A stretch of 64,000 nucleotides of DNA, from assembly GCA_015501595.1 (NCBI GenBank), contig JADNRX010000102.1:90639-154638 (forward strand). The letters run 5' to 3'. This stretch comes from Hymenopellis radicata. Lineage: Eukaryota > Basidiomycota > Agaricomycetes > Agaricales > Physalacriaceae. Position 1 is the first letter of the stretch. Each line of letters opens with the position of its first letter. The position numbers and the translations under genes are program-made. This document shows, piece by piece, positions 1 through 11,286 of the stretch. The notes under the pieces were generated by a model. It did no database searches and had not been told where the DNA came from. It saw only the letters and a program-made list of their open reading frames with translations.

Positions 1-314
1 AGTCCTGGTTGACGGTGGAAGATATGAGAGCAGTAAGCCATACTACCAAGTCCCTTGGACGAAATTTCATCACAGACTCCACAGTATCGTGCCGAACGCA
101 AAAACGCGCCCTTGTATATCAGGATCTACCGCATCCTGTTTTCCAATTAATACTGTATAGCATGAAGACCCATAACTTTAGTCCGTACACCATGGCAAAA
201 GTAACGGTATAATAGCGCTGAACGAAAAAAGCAAAAAGAGCGCCGTAAGCAAACGAGGGTCAAGCAAATAAGGAGGTAGCTAAAATACAACACGACAGCA
301 ACAGGGGATACACA
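1..314. other. Intergenic, no gene seen
   Basis: This stretch is the 3' flank of the minus-strand membrane-protein gene that begins at 315. I see no open frame with family-like content and no RNA gene or repeat. Confidence 0.4.
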
Positions 315-2190
315 TCAAGGTCCAGATGGCGGCCTACGATTAGGCCGTAAAGGAGACGCCTTTTTTGGCGCAGGTCCAGTCTGGCGAGGCTGGTTAAAGA
401 AATCGGGCGCGTTCTGGGTGACGGCACTGCGTGGAGGGTCGCTAGAGCTATTGATGGTATCGCTACCACTGCCAGTGATGTCGCTCTGCGAGGTGCCTGG
501 CCGCCGCGACATGTTTCCCTCGGCGTTCGCATACCGCGGGGGCAGTTCGACGACCTCAGTGCCGTCTTCGTGATAGACGGTAACCGGTGCCCGTCCACCA
601 TCGTGATGGACTACGTACACCGATCCCCGCCCGGGTGTAGGGCTGGTTGAACCACCGCCCATGTCATTCGGGGTGAGCGAAGGTGCATCCCCAGGCATAC
701 GGAAAGGCTCGACATGATACTGATGCGACATCGAGGTGGCATTGCTACTCAGGGATTCCATCGGCATTCTCGGGGTATGTCCGAACGAGTTGTTTGAGTG
801 GAAGTGATCCATGCTAGAACTCTGGGATAAGCGCGAGTGGTCGCGTCGTCTGAAGATGAACCAGGCTACTGCGATCCCCAGGAGAGCGCCTGCAGTTGCA
901 CCTCCCAAACCTATCCCGGCTGCGGCTCCGGACGATACACCCGATGAGCTGCGGACATTCATTAGCTTGTGACGCGTAAGGAGAGAAACTCCGAAACATA
1001 CGCAGGAATGTCACCCAGAGCAAGACACCCAGTAGGTCCGTTCCCGCCGCTATGTAAAGGACCGTAGGACCATCGATTAAACTCTGAGTCCACCACACTG
1101 ATAAAGAAGGGAGATGCCCAGGAGAGGTCAACTGTCCAGTTAACAGTCGACATATCGTTCATGGTAATGTTAACGGGCGGATGGGACGAGGGCGCGATCT
1201 AAAAGACGCGATTTCAGAATATGACGGAGCTTCCTGCAAGGGCGGACGTACTGTCAGAATATAGGGTGGGGTACCGTTTTTCGGTGTTATGGCGATGTCG
1301 GTACACTTGTCGCTGGTTACTATGGGCTAGAAGTAGAGGATCAGGGAACACGTACCTGATTGACCCAGCCATACATACTGAGTGGTCCATCTTCAACCTG
1401 CGCATCAATGTCCAGGGGACCCAGGGGGAAAGACGCGTTGGCACATGTCGGCTCGTTGACGGTGGTATTCGCGATCATGGTATACATCGCCTGGCAGCCA
1501 CCGGTATATCCATTTTTGTCAAACTACGAGTAGAGGATCAGGCGGAGACGGAGAAAAGTTGGATGCTGCTGCTGACCATGCACATCTGATACTGCACAAC
1601 GGATGTTAGTAGGTAGAATCCGATAGTGCCGCACGCTTACAATAGTGCCCGGACCAAAGGGAACTTGCCAATCCTGGAGCAGAATGGATGTTTGACATTT
1701 CAGAAAACGGGATGGGACTTACGAAAGACAATGAACTCCCGGCCTCGACGATGAATGGAAAGACAAAAGCACTTCAAGAGTGAGTCGACGCGTGTAACAG
1801 ATGGGACGCGACGGACATACGAGGTATATATTTGGAGAAAGTAAGGAGCGGAAGGGTTGGGACTGTTGCGAGGATAAGATGACGGCATTCAAATTACCAG
1901 AGGTGGTGTACCCTGTAGAACCGGAGGTTCTCTCCCAACTAATGTTAATGGTTTCGCATTGGGCTGTGCAAGCGTTAGGATTTACAAGAGGGTTTGGAGA
2001 TGTCGCGCACATGTTACTGGAACTGGGACCGTCTGCGAATTGGGAGCGTAGGTGAAGAAGAATGACTGGAGGCGTGATGAGAAGGCCGAATCCGATATGT
2101 TTTCCGCAAAACACATACCTGGTCCATGAAGGCGGACGAGGCCAAGGCGACCGACGCAAGGCAGAGCCATATCAATTCGTAAATCAGCAT
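315..2190 (-). CDS. Secreted-then-anchored single-pass membrane protein of agarics
   Basis: The gene has several short introns. The first exon (2190..2119) starts MLIYELIWLCLASVALAS, a signal peptide, and is followed by a GTATGT donor. Later exons carry QCETINISWE, PYFLQIYTS, DWQVPFGPGTI, FDKNGYTGGCQAMYTMI, SFPLGPLDIDAQVEDGP and SWASPFFISVVD. The last exon holds one transmembrane helix after a Gly/Ala-rich run (about 930–850), basic residues FRRRDHSR, a Ser/Pro-rich cytoplasmic tail and VYVVHHDGGRAPVTVYHEDG near the C-terminus. This order of motifs is what I know from a large agaricomycete family of unknown function with an N-terminal ectodomain. The ATG at 2190 is chosen because a stop lies just upstream in frame. 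Exact splice sites of the middle exons were only partly checked. The role is unknown. Confidence 0.8.
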
Positions 2191-2775
2191 AAGTATTCAA
2201 GCTCAAGGCTGTCGTGGCGAACTCGGTCTGCAGCCTGATAAGAATCAGGGAGGGAATACCCAAGCTGTATAAACGACGTACCTTGCACCTAATATTCCGC
2301 CCAGACAAGAAGCAAGTGACGGCGAAGAGGCACAGACAGAGGCGCTTTAGCAGCGCTTGACAGCCGCTTTACAACGTGAGGGGAAGAGGTAAGGGAAGCT
2401 CGGCCACAAATTAAAAATAATCAAATTTGCCTCAGGGTCCGGATCATCACCTAAAATGGGCGCGGCTGTAGCCGGCTGGACCGACGGAAAGGGGCAGACC
2501 CTGATTGACAACACGTTCAAAACTGTAGCCTCTGAAGCAAAAGGGAGCGCGGATTACATGCAAGCTGTGAAAGAAACAGCAGAAACCACGGGGAGTGGAT
2601 CATGCTCGCAGGATTATAGATAACACGTCGAGCATCATACCGAACTGTTCTGGCTCGTTACGATGGAAGGCGAGGCTAAGAGGAACATAACTTAAAACTC
2701 TCCAGCGCGGAATCGCATTGTGGATGAACGGACAAAGTCATCTTAATTATGATAATTATGGAGCTCGCGTGCTAA
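2191..2775. other. Intergenic with one small open frame
   Basis: The only feature I see is a 55-codon ATG frame on the plus strand at 2456..2623 (MGAAVAGWTDGKGQ...). It matches no family I know and has no splice signals that would extend it convincingly. The rest looks non-coding and probably contains the promoter of the minus-strand gene that starts at 2190. Confidence 0.3.
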
Positions 2776-3201
2776 TCATGGACATCAAGTGTACACTGTA
2801 GGAAAACGCCAAGGGGTCTGCGGGCCTACGGTGTGCCAGCGTCAATCTCCACATGGAGCATAACCATTGATACAACGTACCCTTATGAGACGTTTTCCTA
2901 TCTTCGACAGTGGTTTATCGAAGAAGGACCGACACACTGTCCCAACACTGTCTCTGGAAAGTACAACGGGGAAACCATCAGAGTAAGCCAGTCGGCTAAT
3001 ATTCCTTCGACTGATAAAGATTTGACAAACTTTCTCTAATGGTACACGGGGGGTCCAAATCAACAGCGGAAACAGTACGTGTTCAGAGCAAAGAACGACG
3101 GGGTTTCGCCACTGAATGTTTCCAATGTCAGGATTACCTCACACTGGACAAATCGACTCACTATGGACGCTCCTCCGCAAGGGCTTCACAACATGGCGTG
3201 A
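2776..3201 (+). pseudogene. Unidentified reading frame interrupted by one TAA
   Basis: One frame stays open from 2776 to 3201 except for a TAA at 3037–3039. Upstream of the stop it reads ISTWSITIDTTYPYETFSYL; downstream it resumes as WYTGGPNQQRKQYVFRAKND and ends at a TGA at 3199–3201. Composition on both sides (W, Y, N, T, G-rich) looks like one protein rather than chance. There is no ATG at the left end, so an upstream exon is probably missing or not recognised. I cannot assign a family. It could be a relic, or the TAA could lie within an unrecognised intron. Confidence 0.35.
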
Positions 3202-4064
3202 CAAAGGAGTCAGGACCCCCACATCAACATCTCTGTTTCGGTGCTAGTTCCAAGGCTCGATGAATAAACAAGTAGGAAGCAGGACGCTACTCGCCACGAA
3301 CCACAGAGCGCGAGATGTAAACTTGGGCCCATTTTTAGGGCAGAAAGAAATGAACGCACTGATAGAGACGTGGCAGCGTAAACTATCACGGGCACGGCCA
3401 CCGCCTCAGGGAGGACATCGAGGATTGATCCTCTTATTGTCCACTAAGCGCCGTTGTTTTCCTTTCCTAGAACAACAACACAGACGTTCATACTCCCGAT
3501 CTTGAACTCGGGTGCATCAAGAACAAGGACATGACGCACGTCGTACACACAGCCCGTGTTTGGAACGAAGCCCAACTCTGCTCCAGTTGAGCATGGACCT
3601 GGCATATCCGTCGAGCAGCTGTCCGACGCAAACGTCGTCATAAGGAGTTCGAGAAGCAATTAGTCTGGCGTCGAAAGCTTCGAGATCACCTACCTTCATT
3701 TACGACGCTTGCTTAGGCGACGCAGAAGAGGATGGGCCAGATCACATAGCAGCTTAAGACACAGGTCCATGTGGACGTCATGGGACGGGTGCTGTAGGGG
3801 AGCCAACCGTCACTCCAGGAGCAGCACCTGCGACTCTAGACGGCCTCTTCCAAAAGACACATTTCAGCGCTTGGGGACTCGGTCGCGTCTTGCGTGGCGC
3901 ATTGCGCAAGATTTCAACTCCCTACCCAAACCGATGTTGGGCTCCAGTCTAAAACAAATGGACGTTAAAATCTCGCGGAGCACGGTGATATCAGAGCCCC
4001 CCAGGATGGCTTCGTCGCGGTGCGCGTGGTTTGACTTTAAAAGCGAATAGATGAACAGCATCAC
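3202..4064. other. No gene recognised
   Basis: Open frames here are short, overlap one another on both strands and show no family motifs. I see no repeat or RNA gene. Confidence 0.35.
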
Positions 4065-5238
4065 GTGACTCAAGGTGGGTCTAATGCCGCCGGCAATCGC
4101 GAACTCCTTTCCAGTTTCAACCACCAACTTGAACAAAGCCATGCCTCTGTCTTCACCCGTTTTCCTGGAAGAACTGTTCTTGATATGGCCACAGACCGTG
4201 ACACGCTCGCCAACTGCTCTCTGGTTGCTCGCGCCTGGGCAGCTCGCTCTCAAAGGCGGATCTTCCACAGATGTCGAGTTCGCGGCACCTGCCTCTTCCG
4301 CCCGTTCGTCAAATTGTTCCCCCACATCGGACCTCTTGTGCTTAGCCAGTGTCCAGGACTTTGATAGGGGCGTTGAGCTCATCCTCTCGTGCACGATTAA
4401 TCTCGTCCATCTCTCCTTCCAAGTATACTTTATTGGTACACCGGAGTCCCGAAAGTTCCCCGATTTTTTATAGATATCGTTCGTCCTATGGTGGCAAAAC
4501 TTCATCACCTTGTCACGCCTGTATTCAGGGCTTGTGATGGTTCAACAGTTCGGAAAATCTTGCTGACGGGGATGGAGCCTTATTTCGTGGTTCTGAAGGA
4601 GCCATTGTCCATACCCAACTTGGAGTGCATCGTTATCTTCGCACGAGGGTCACTCGAGTCTCTGTTGCACCCGTGGCTTTCTCGCCCTGCGAGTGTTTCT
4701 AAGACTGAGAACGATATCATTCCGGATGCGCGGCGCGAATGATGTCAGAAGTATAACTGATGAATTGCTCTCATCGGGAGGACTGCCTGGGCTGTACTGT
4801 TTGCGTGTGGTATGACATGACTATCGGGAAGGTACGGCCTTCTTGTCAATGCCTAAAGTCGCTATTAAACACACCTGTTTCAGTCGCCAACCAGCTAGAA
4901 GCACACAATATGCCAATCTTGGCGATCTCGAACTCTCGTTCGAAATCGACAAAGAAAACCGTATTGCCATTCTCTGGTGGTGTCGCGTGTTTGAGACCCT
5001 CAATCACAGTGTTATCAAGGTTCTCGACCTCGCCGTCTATGCCATGCGAAAGGATGTCGCAGACATTGGGCCTTGGAGGAGATTGGATGATGTTCTGTCG
5101 AGTTTTAGATTCGCTTCGTTGGAGCAGTTCACGATTCGCTTCATGATCATAGGCCACGGCGAGGACCCGCAACCCATCTTCACATTAGGAATTCCCGGAG
5201 TTGACCAGGCGGGAAATCCATACCCGCCTGGTACTTAA
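4065..5238 (+). pseudogene. Decayed F-box protein gene
   Basis: The N-terminal part contains DRDTLANCSLVARAWAARSQ followed by RRIFH, the second half of a typical basidiomycete F-box, the SCF ubiquitin-ligase adaptor domain. Downstream parts resemble the C-terminal half of such proteins: VVLKEPLSIPNLECIVIF near 4600 and LGDLELSFEIDKENRIAILW near 4920, ending at 5238. These parts lie in different frames (4065–4364, 4488–4742, 4843–5238) and I found no convincing introns joining them, so frameshifts are likely. Agaric genomes carry large F-box families with many relics. A long antisense frame at 3864–4508 is judged a shadow. Confidence 0.55.
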
Positions 5239-5563
5239 TAGAGCCTTCGTCGGCGCCGGATTTCTGGCCATCAGGTCTAACAATGTATAATTGTTATTGC
5301 ATCGAAGTTGGGTAAGAACAGTCGCTCATTCTATTATCAAATGCTCGCTGTGGACGGAAGCTTTCTCGAATTACGTAATTTTGCAAGCTGAGGCCAATGC
5401 CGGCATGACATAATGATGATTTGAGGACACGAGTTGATCTTCCCCACCATGTCCCACGTTCAAACACCCTCCATCTCGCTGTCTGGGACGACGACTAGCT
5501 CTCTTGCTTCCGCGCTTGGCGAACGTTGACCGCATAACATCTTCCCCAAGTCCACCTCTATCA
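5239..5563. other. Intergenic, upstream of the chromodomain gene
   Basis: No gene is visible. The C-rich, pyrimidine-biased stretch just before 5564 is typical of fungal promoters and 5' UTRs, but I see no definite TATA element. Confidence 0.35.
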
Positions 5564-7922
5564 ATGGACTTGCAAGACAAATCGGACGACGAGGACAACA
5601 TGTGGGCGGTTATCGAGATTACGGGGGAGACGACTCTGAAGTATAAGGTGCGTTCGAACCTCTTTTCCGGGTCTCCTTTGAACCATGACTCCTATGCTCT
5701 GCATTTTTTCGTCCTACGCTGCCTACCTCTCGCGTTTATGCAAGCATGTCAGCTAACGGTCCTTCATCAGGTACAGACCTAGCTTTGTTGTTATATTCGA
5801 CCTACGCCTTCATACAGGTTCGCTGGGCTGGCTTGGACCCCGCCACTGGCAAGCCCTGGCCGCAGGATTGGGTTCCCAAGAAGGACGTGACGAGCGATCT
5901 AGTCGATGCATGGAGAGCAAAGGGAATCAAGGCGAAGGGGAGGCGACACAGTTCTTCCCCGGCTTGGACCGGTACCGTTCAGCCACCGAAAAGACGTAGA
6001 TCTGCGATGAAGGAGGAGATGGAGGAAGATGAGGAGGATCGGAACGACAGCGTTATATCGGTACGGAAGGGGTCTTGGAAGGACGGGTGGCATGTCAACA
6101 AACCATTGTCATCGTCGTCCAAAACGACGCCGCATTCCGCTTCATCCAGCCTTCCCTCGGATGCGAAAGCTAAAAGATTACATTCCCGCTCTCCCGCCAC
6201 CACCAAGACGAACTCGGCAGGTACGTATTGAGGCTATTGTCATATACACTAGTCACTCATTACTTCATGCAGTATCGAAATCACCTCAGGCGACGTCGCG
6301 CGCTTCAACATCATCATCGTCTACCCTTCAGCGCAAGCGAAAACGTCCCTCAACTCGGAGTTCGGAGGATGAGCTCGACCTGCTTTCAAAGAGGAGGAAG
6401 GTTGACACCTTGAACATATCATTGAACACTATATCGCTGGCGCAGGGCGAGTCTATGCCCGAAACGAGTCGTCGCGTCCCCGAGTTGGAGCAGCGCACTC
6501 CAGATCCCCTGTTCCTGCAATCCGACTCGCCAGAGCCCGAGAGGGAGCTTGAGGTCTGGCAAGAGCCGGAGCAGTCGAAGACAGCGGCACCAGTTGCAAC
6601 GGACAACGGTGTAGATTCGACGAAGGACACGCTTCCTGGTCCTTCCATATCGCGGTCGGAAATGGTTCGTGCCATGACAGCGGGGTTGAGTGCGGCGGGG
6701 ATGCATGTCGTCTTAGGGCTTGACAGTGGCCAGAACGTACACAACTCCTTGGAGGATAAGCTGCACTCGCAGGAAACTCGTCGTTTGAATGACCAGGCGG
6801 TACACGATCGTGCTCCGGATACAAAGACATGCTCGTCCGCTACATCAGGGCCGCGAAACGACGAACATTCGGAAGCGTTGGAGGGCAATGCGGGAACCGA
6901 GAAGGCTCAGGCTGATAATGCTGTCGTGGACGGAAGTGTGGCGCCAGTTGGAGGGGCAGACAACGAAGCACCTGACTCGAGCAAAGTGCCCTTCCTCGAG
7001 CTCCAGGACGTGGATACCGATGATGATCAAAGTTATCTAATCCGTTTCGATTCCGCCAAAAATGATCACATACCCACGTCCTTGCCCCAAGCACGCCGCG
7101 CTACATCTATCGATACATCTGAGCGGACTGCCGAAGGCCAACCCGACAACATGTACAAGCGTTTGGATGATGAGTCTCGGGAACATCTACACCCGCATCT
7201 CAGTGCCAATGAAGCTAGAAATCGAAAGGAGGAAGCGTCGACAACGGGTTTGGAGCAGACCAGAGTGGGTGCTGAACATGTCGAACGTTCCCATGAAGTG
7301 ATTGAAGAAAATGAGAGGGATAAGATTCTGGTAAGCTTCTCAGATAATCAGTGTGGCGCAATTTTATCAATACTAATTCGCGTAGGATATGGAGCTACAA
7401 TATCCCGACGATGACGAGCTTGACGATGTGCACGACGTACGTCATTCTTTCCGTACATTTATGTAACTTGGTACTCATGGCTTTCGACAGGATCCTGCCA
7501 GTTCACCCGCCGAGCAAACAATTCGCGACCTCCAACGCCAGCTATCTGACAAGTGCGCCGAGCTCGCGCAAAAGGACGTCCAGATCTCGCTTCTCCAAAG
7601 ACACTCCTGCGCCAATAAAACGACCACGCCCACAACCACCTCATCCGCCTCCTCGAACACCGTACTTCAATCCTCAGGGCTCACGACTTTCCTCGAACAG
7701 CGCATTGCTTGGCTAGAGGACGATGCCAAGCGATGGCGCCAGGCTGCAGAATTTATCATTCGGAAAGATGAGTTGAAGGCGGATAGCGATATGAGGGAGT
7801 TGGATAGGGTGAAGGGCGAGCTGTTGGAGATGAGGGTAAGGGCCGAGGAGGCGGAACGGTTGCTTTCTAGTATGCGGTCGGAGGAAGAGAGGAGATTGGC
7901 ACTCAGCGCCAGTGCAGGATGA
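5564..7922 (+). CDS. Chromodomain protein with coiled-coil C-terminus
   Basis: Five exons keep phase: 5564–5647, 5818–6220, 6273–7330, 7386–7436 and 7491–7922, giving 675 aa. Residues about 13–65 form a chromodomain: WAVIEITGE, LKYKVRWAGLDP, PWPQDWVPKKDVTSDLVDAW. This domain usually reads methylated histone H3 tails in the nucleus. Residues about 70–500 are low-complexity, Ser/Glu/Arg-rich and contain basic patches such as QRKRKRPS and SKRRKV that could be nuclear localisation signals. The last 140 residues are heptad-like (IRDLQRQLSDKCAELAQKD; LDRVKGELLEMRVRAEEAER), which predicts a coiled coil. The start was chosen because it is the first ATG and the chromodomain follows directly. The histone mark bound cannot be read from the sequence. 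Confidence 0.85.
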
Positions 7923-8054
7923 GACGAGCAACGTAAATTTACATTTGGGTATGAGGAAAGTAATTGTTCTAAATATTTTAGGTTATTTGTTGTATGATCG
8001 GTATACTTCGACGCGCCTCTGTATGTTGCTACAAAATGCGGAACAAGAAGTTAT

Positions 8055-9637
8055 TTAACAATAGCGAGCGAAACTTCCTCGATAATCCTTACACTCTTCC
8101 GGAAACTCCGCCATAAGAAGCTGTATCTTCTTCGGCTGTAGGACAGTGGGCTCCCAGCTCCCTTTAACAAGATCCCAGCGCACACACTCTCCAAGCCGTA
8201 CTTCACGGAGTGCGGGGAAGAATGGGAACAAAGGCTGGATATCGTCGCGCTGTGAGGGCAAATCCAAAGTCCATTTCATGTCGGTCCCCGAAGTGAACGA
8301 TATTTCGAGGAGTGGAGGGATGTTTGCAGTTGGAGTAGCAACACATACTGCTTTGGTAAGAACCTATGACAAATTGAGAGCTTTGCAACGAGAACACGGA
8401 GGCGAGGAACATACGATGCAGCTAAATTCATTGGCGAGGTCCTCGCCAATGATCGCGAGCTTTCTCAGACGTGGGTGCGGGCGATTGAACGGGAAGGATC
8501 CTTTGGCAAGGCCTCGCATAGGCATCGTCAGCTCTTCTAGACCGTCCGCATGGACGTTGTCGAGTGTAGGGAAATGCCACGGGGTCTCGACACCAGATGA
8601 GGGACTCTGAGCGACATGTTTCCCTGTGAGATCAAGCTGAACCAACGTTCCTGGCGCTGGGGATAGAAACGCTGCGGCTATACTCCCTGGGCAGAGGACA
8701 GACCGAAGCGAAGGAAGAGATATTCCTGTGAAAGTGGCAGGCATGAGATGAACCTGAGTGGTGTGGAATGAGAGGGGCAGGTGTCTAGTCAGCCGGTGAA
8801 TGCTGAGATGGGTAAGTAGAGGAAGTTGCTTGAGGACGGCGCCGAGATGTGCGAGGTCTTCCAGGAGGTATATGAAGTTGGTGATTTCGAGGCGCTGGAG
8901 GTGGCATGGGCTAACAGCAACGGCGTCCAATAGCCCATTATGGTTCGTTTTCAAGGAGACGAGATGCTGGAAGGGAAGATGGGAAATCATAGCACTGGTC
9001 TCGATTTCGTTCGCCTCATACTCCAGGTCAATGAGCGTGAGGTCGACAATACGCGCTGAGGATAGCTTGTCCCACAGTTTGTCGTGTATCAGACTTGTCA
9101 AGCGACACTGATAGAGATGCAACGAACGAAGGCCGCTGCTTGACAGACGAGCTTTATCATGGCATTCGATATCCTGCAATTATCCAGCTTGATGCTCTCC
9201 AGTTCCGGCATCTTCTGGATCGCCTTCCGAACGAGGCTCAGCAGAGCAGCGAGCGCAGCTTCCTCCGTCTGGCTCTCTTCGTCGAACACCCAGCCGCTGA
9301 GAACGCACTCCCGAATGAGAGTGGCAATGTGAGAGGCAAGCGGCTTGTCGTTCTTTATTTCTCTGCATAGCTTTATCGCGTTACGACTCCAGCATGCGAG
9401 TGGCAGGCGACGTGAAAGGAATGGAAAACACGCGGGAGCGCCTCTGCAGCGAAGAACCTGCAGACGCCAGCAATGGAGGAGAATGTTGCCGACAGTCGGC
9501 TTCCGAAAATTCTGCAGATGGTTCGATGTAGGTGAAGATTTCGTGATAGATTTCGACAGGAATGGCGCGAGGTGAACATGTTCAATTCGGCGCTCCGGAG
9601 CTATTTGAAGGATAAATGAGCAGAGTCTGAAAAGCAC
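8055..9637 (-). CDS. F-box/LRR-type protein, 5' part frameshifted
   Basis: The 3' two thirds is well preserved. An exon ending at about 8412 carries leucine-rich stretches such as LRSLHLYQCRLTSL, HLQRLEITNFIYLLEDLAHL and LPLLTHLSIHRLTRHLPL. It is joined by a GTATGT...CAG intron to the last exon (8354..8055), which reads VCVATPTANIPPLLEISF and ends GSFARYC. The 5' part has F-box pieces, PVEIYHEIFTYIEP and VCRFFAAEALPRVFHSFHV, but they lie in different frames around 9380–9580 and the gaps are too short for introns. The gene may therefore be damaged at its 5' end or I may have missed a splice. The true start is not fixed. Expected role: substrate adaptor of an SCF ubiquitin ligase. It converges on the chromodomain gene, with 132 bp between stops. 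Confidence 0.65.
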
Positions 9638-11286
9638 AAGACATGTGCGGCCGCTTACTTGACCAGTGAAAGACCATGGGCGATGATGACGGTTGAAAAC
9701 AAGAACTCGCGACTGACACGTGATCGGTTGGCTTTCTCGCTTTGACCACGATCACCGAACTTGCCCGCGAAGTGTTCAACAATGGAAAGAAGCTGTGAAG
9801 TCCCTTGGCCCGTCATGGTAAACTTCAAGGGCGGCTTTTGTATTCGTTTCTTCCTATATCATTGCTCTCTCTAACGAATAGACTCATAGGTCTCATGTTA
9901 CCGTCTACGACCTCCGGTAGTGTTCTTCTGTGCGCTTAGCCCCAGATAGGGCTGCCACCCTGTCGACTCAATACGGCGGACGCGGAAGGCTAGACGAAGT
10001 TGTTCCGCGTGTTTTCAGCAGAACGCTTGGCGCTATGTTGGTGCGTCGCTAGCGCAGACGAGCATCGTTGCCAACTTTATCACTTGTGAACAATTTTGTT
10101 GTTGGCGAAACCGTCTCCTGTGGATAATGTCCGGCTTGCTCTTCGTCGTTATGCAGTGGCTCCTGTCTCTGCCCCTAGTTTGCGGTAGCGGTACCTTTTG
10201 AATCTAGCCTCTTCGCCATACACAAGTCTTAAGTACGTCCGTCTCATACACAGGTAGACCAAAGTCTGTTTCCTGATACCATTTGGCATTTCGTTTCTCC
10301 ATATTATGTCAGGATATGTTTCTTGATATGGCGCTTCTTGCGGCGCGGCATTCAGAACTCTTCAGAGTATTGAGGCCCGGGTGATGCAGAACGCGGTGAA
10401 TAAATCGTGCACAGTGAGGACGCGATGACCGGTTTGGCGCTGGCATTCCGGGACTGGCCAGCACGAAGTCACAAGATCCTACAGGATTTATTACTCAATC
10501 TGACCTTAGATTAAAACACCCCGCGGGACCCACAGTTTCTGTCTAAAGCACAGTGTGGCGTCGATTTTTCTCCAGAGCTACCTTTGATTGTACAGTAGAT
10601 TGTACGACATTGTGGTGAGTCCGGACCTTAACACTTAAAAGTGAAGGCTCCTACTCTAAGCTCCGGTGCTGAAATCATTTCTCCAGACACCTTGAACACA
10701 GCTGTGACCGGGGTCCTCGGCGGCTCATCCGTTTTCGGCGATCGCTTCTTTGCCTCCTGCCACGATCACGTTCAACGCGTCCTAGTCCAAGCTCGCGCTC
10801 CTTGATGCGGTGAAAAATATACTCGATCTTAGTAAATCTTTTCTTTCCCTTGCCTGTCAATGAACTAATTATATTTTTGAGAATAAATGTCAGGTGTCCT
10901 TTTCCAGTTGCCATCAGAACTCGACTGGACGCCGACAATCACAGTTTCTATTGCGCGCCCCGTCAATCATCCATCAGCCTTTAGGTAACGTAGGCCGTAT
11001 CACCCGTAGACTTGGAGTACGTCTAACTACGCTTCCTGAAGACATACCTCTGGATGACCTCGGGAAAGGATACAGTGCTGGACTACAACGCGCCTCCTAG
11101 CACCAGTAGTCGATAACACGTTAATACGCAGGAGGCGTTACTCTGATGCCCCGGAACCACATGGGAAACTGTACCCACAGGAGCATTGCCACCGCCGACA
11201 CGATGTCGCCTGGCCGTGCGGTCGGCTATTTACTTCGAACTAGGACCCTCTCCCTTCTACCATCACATCCACAGTCTTCGTCGACG
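9638..11286. other. Gene-free 1.6 kb
   Basis: No reading frame here shows family-like content or a consistent intron pattern, and I see no tRNA, rRNA or repeat. It separates two divergently transcribed genes, so it probably holds both promoters. Confidence 0.4.

Noticed and set aside
3864..4508. 214-codon minus-strand frame
   Set aside because: It lies opposite an F-box signature on the plus strand and shows no family motif.
6328..6888. Minus-strand frames of up to 186 codons
   Set aside because: They are antisense to the phase-verified chromodomain gene.
9638..11286. Possible small genes in the 1.6-kb gap
   Set aside because: Frames are short, mutually overlapping and without splice or family support.
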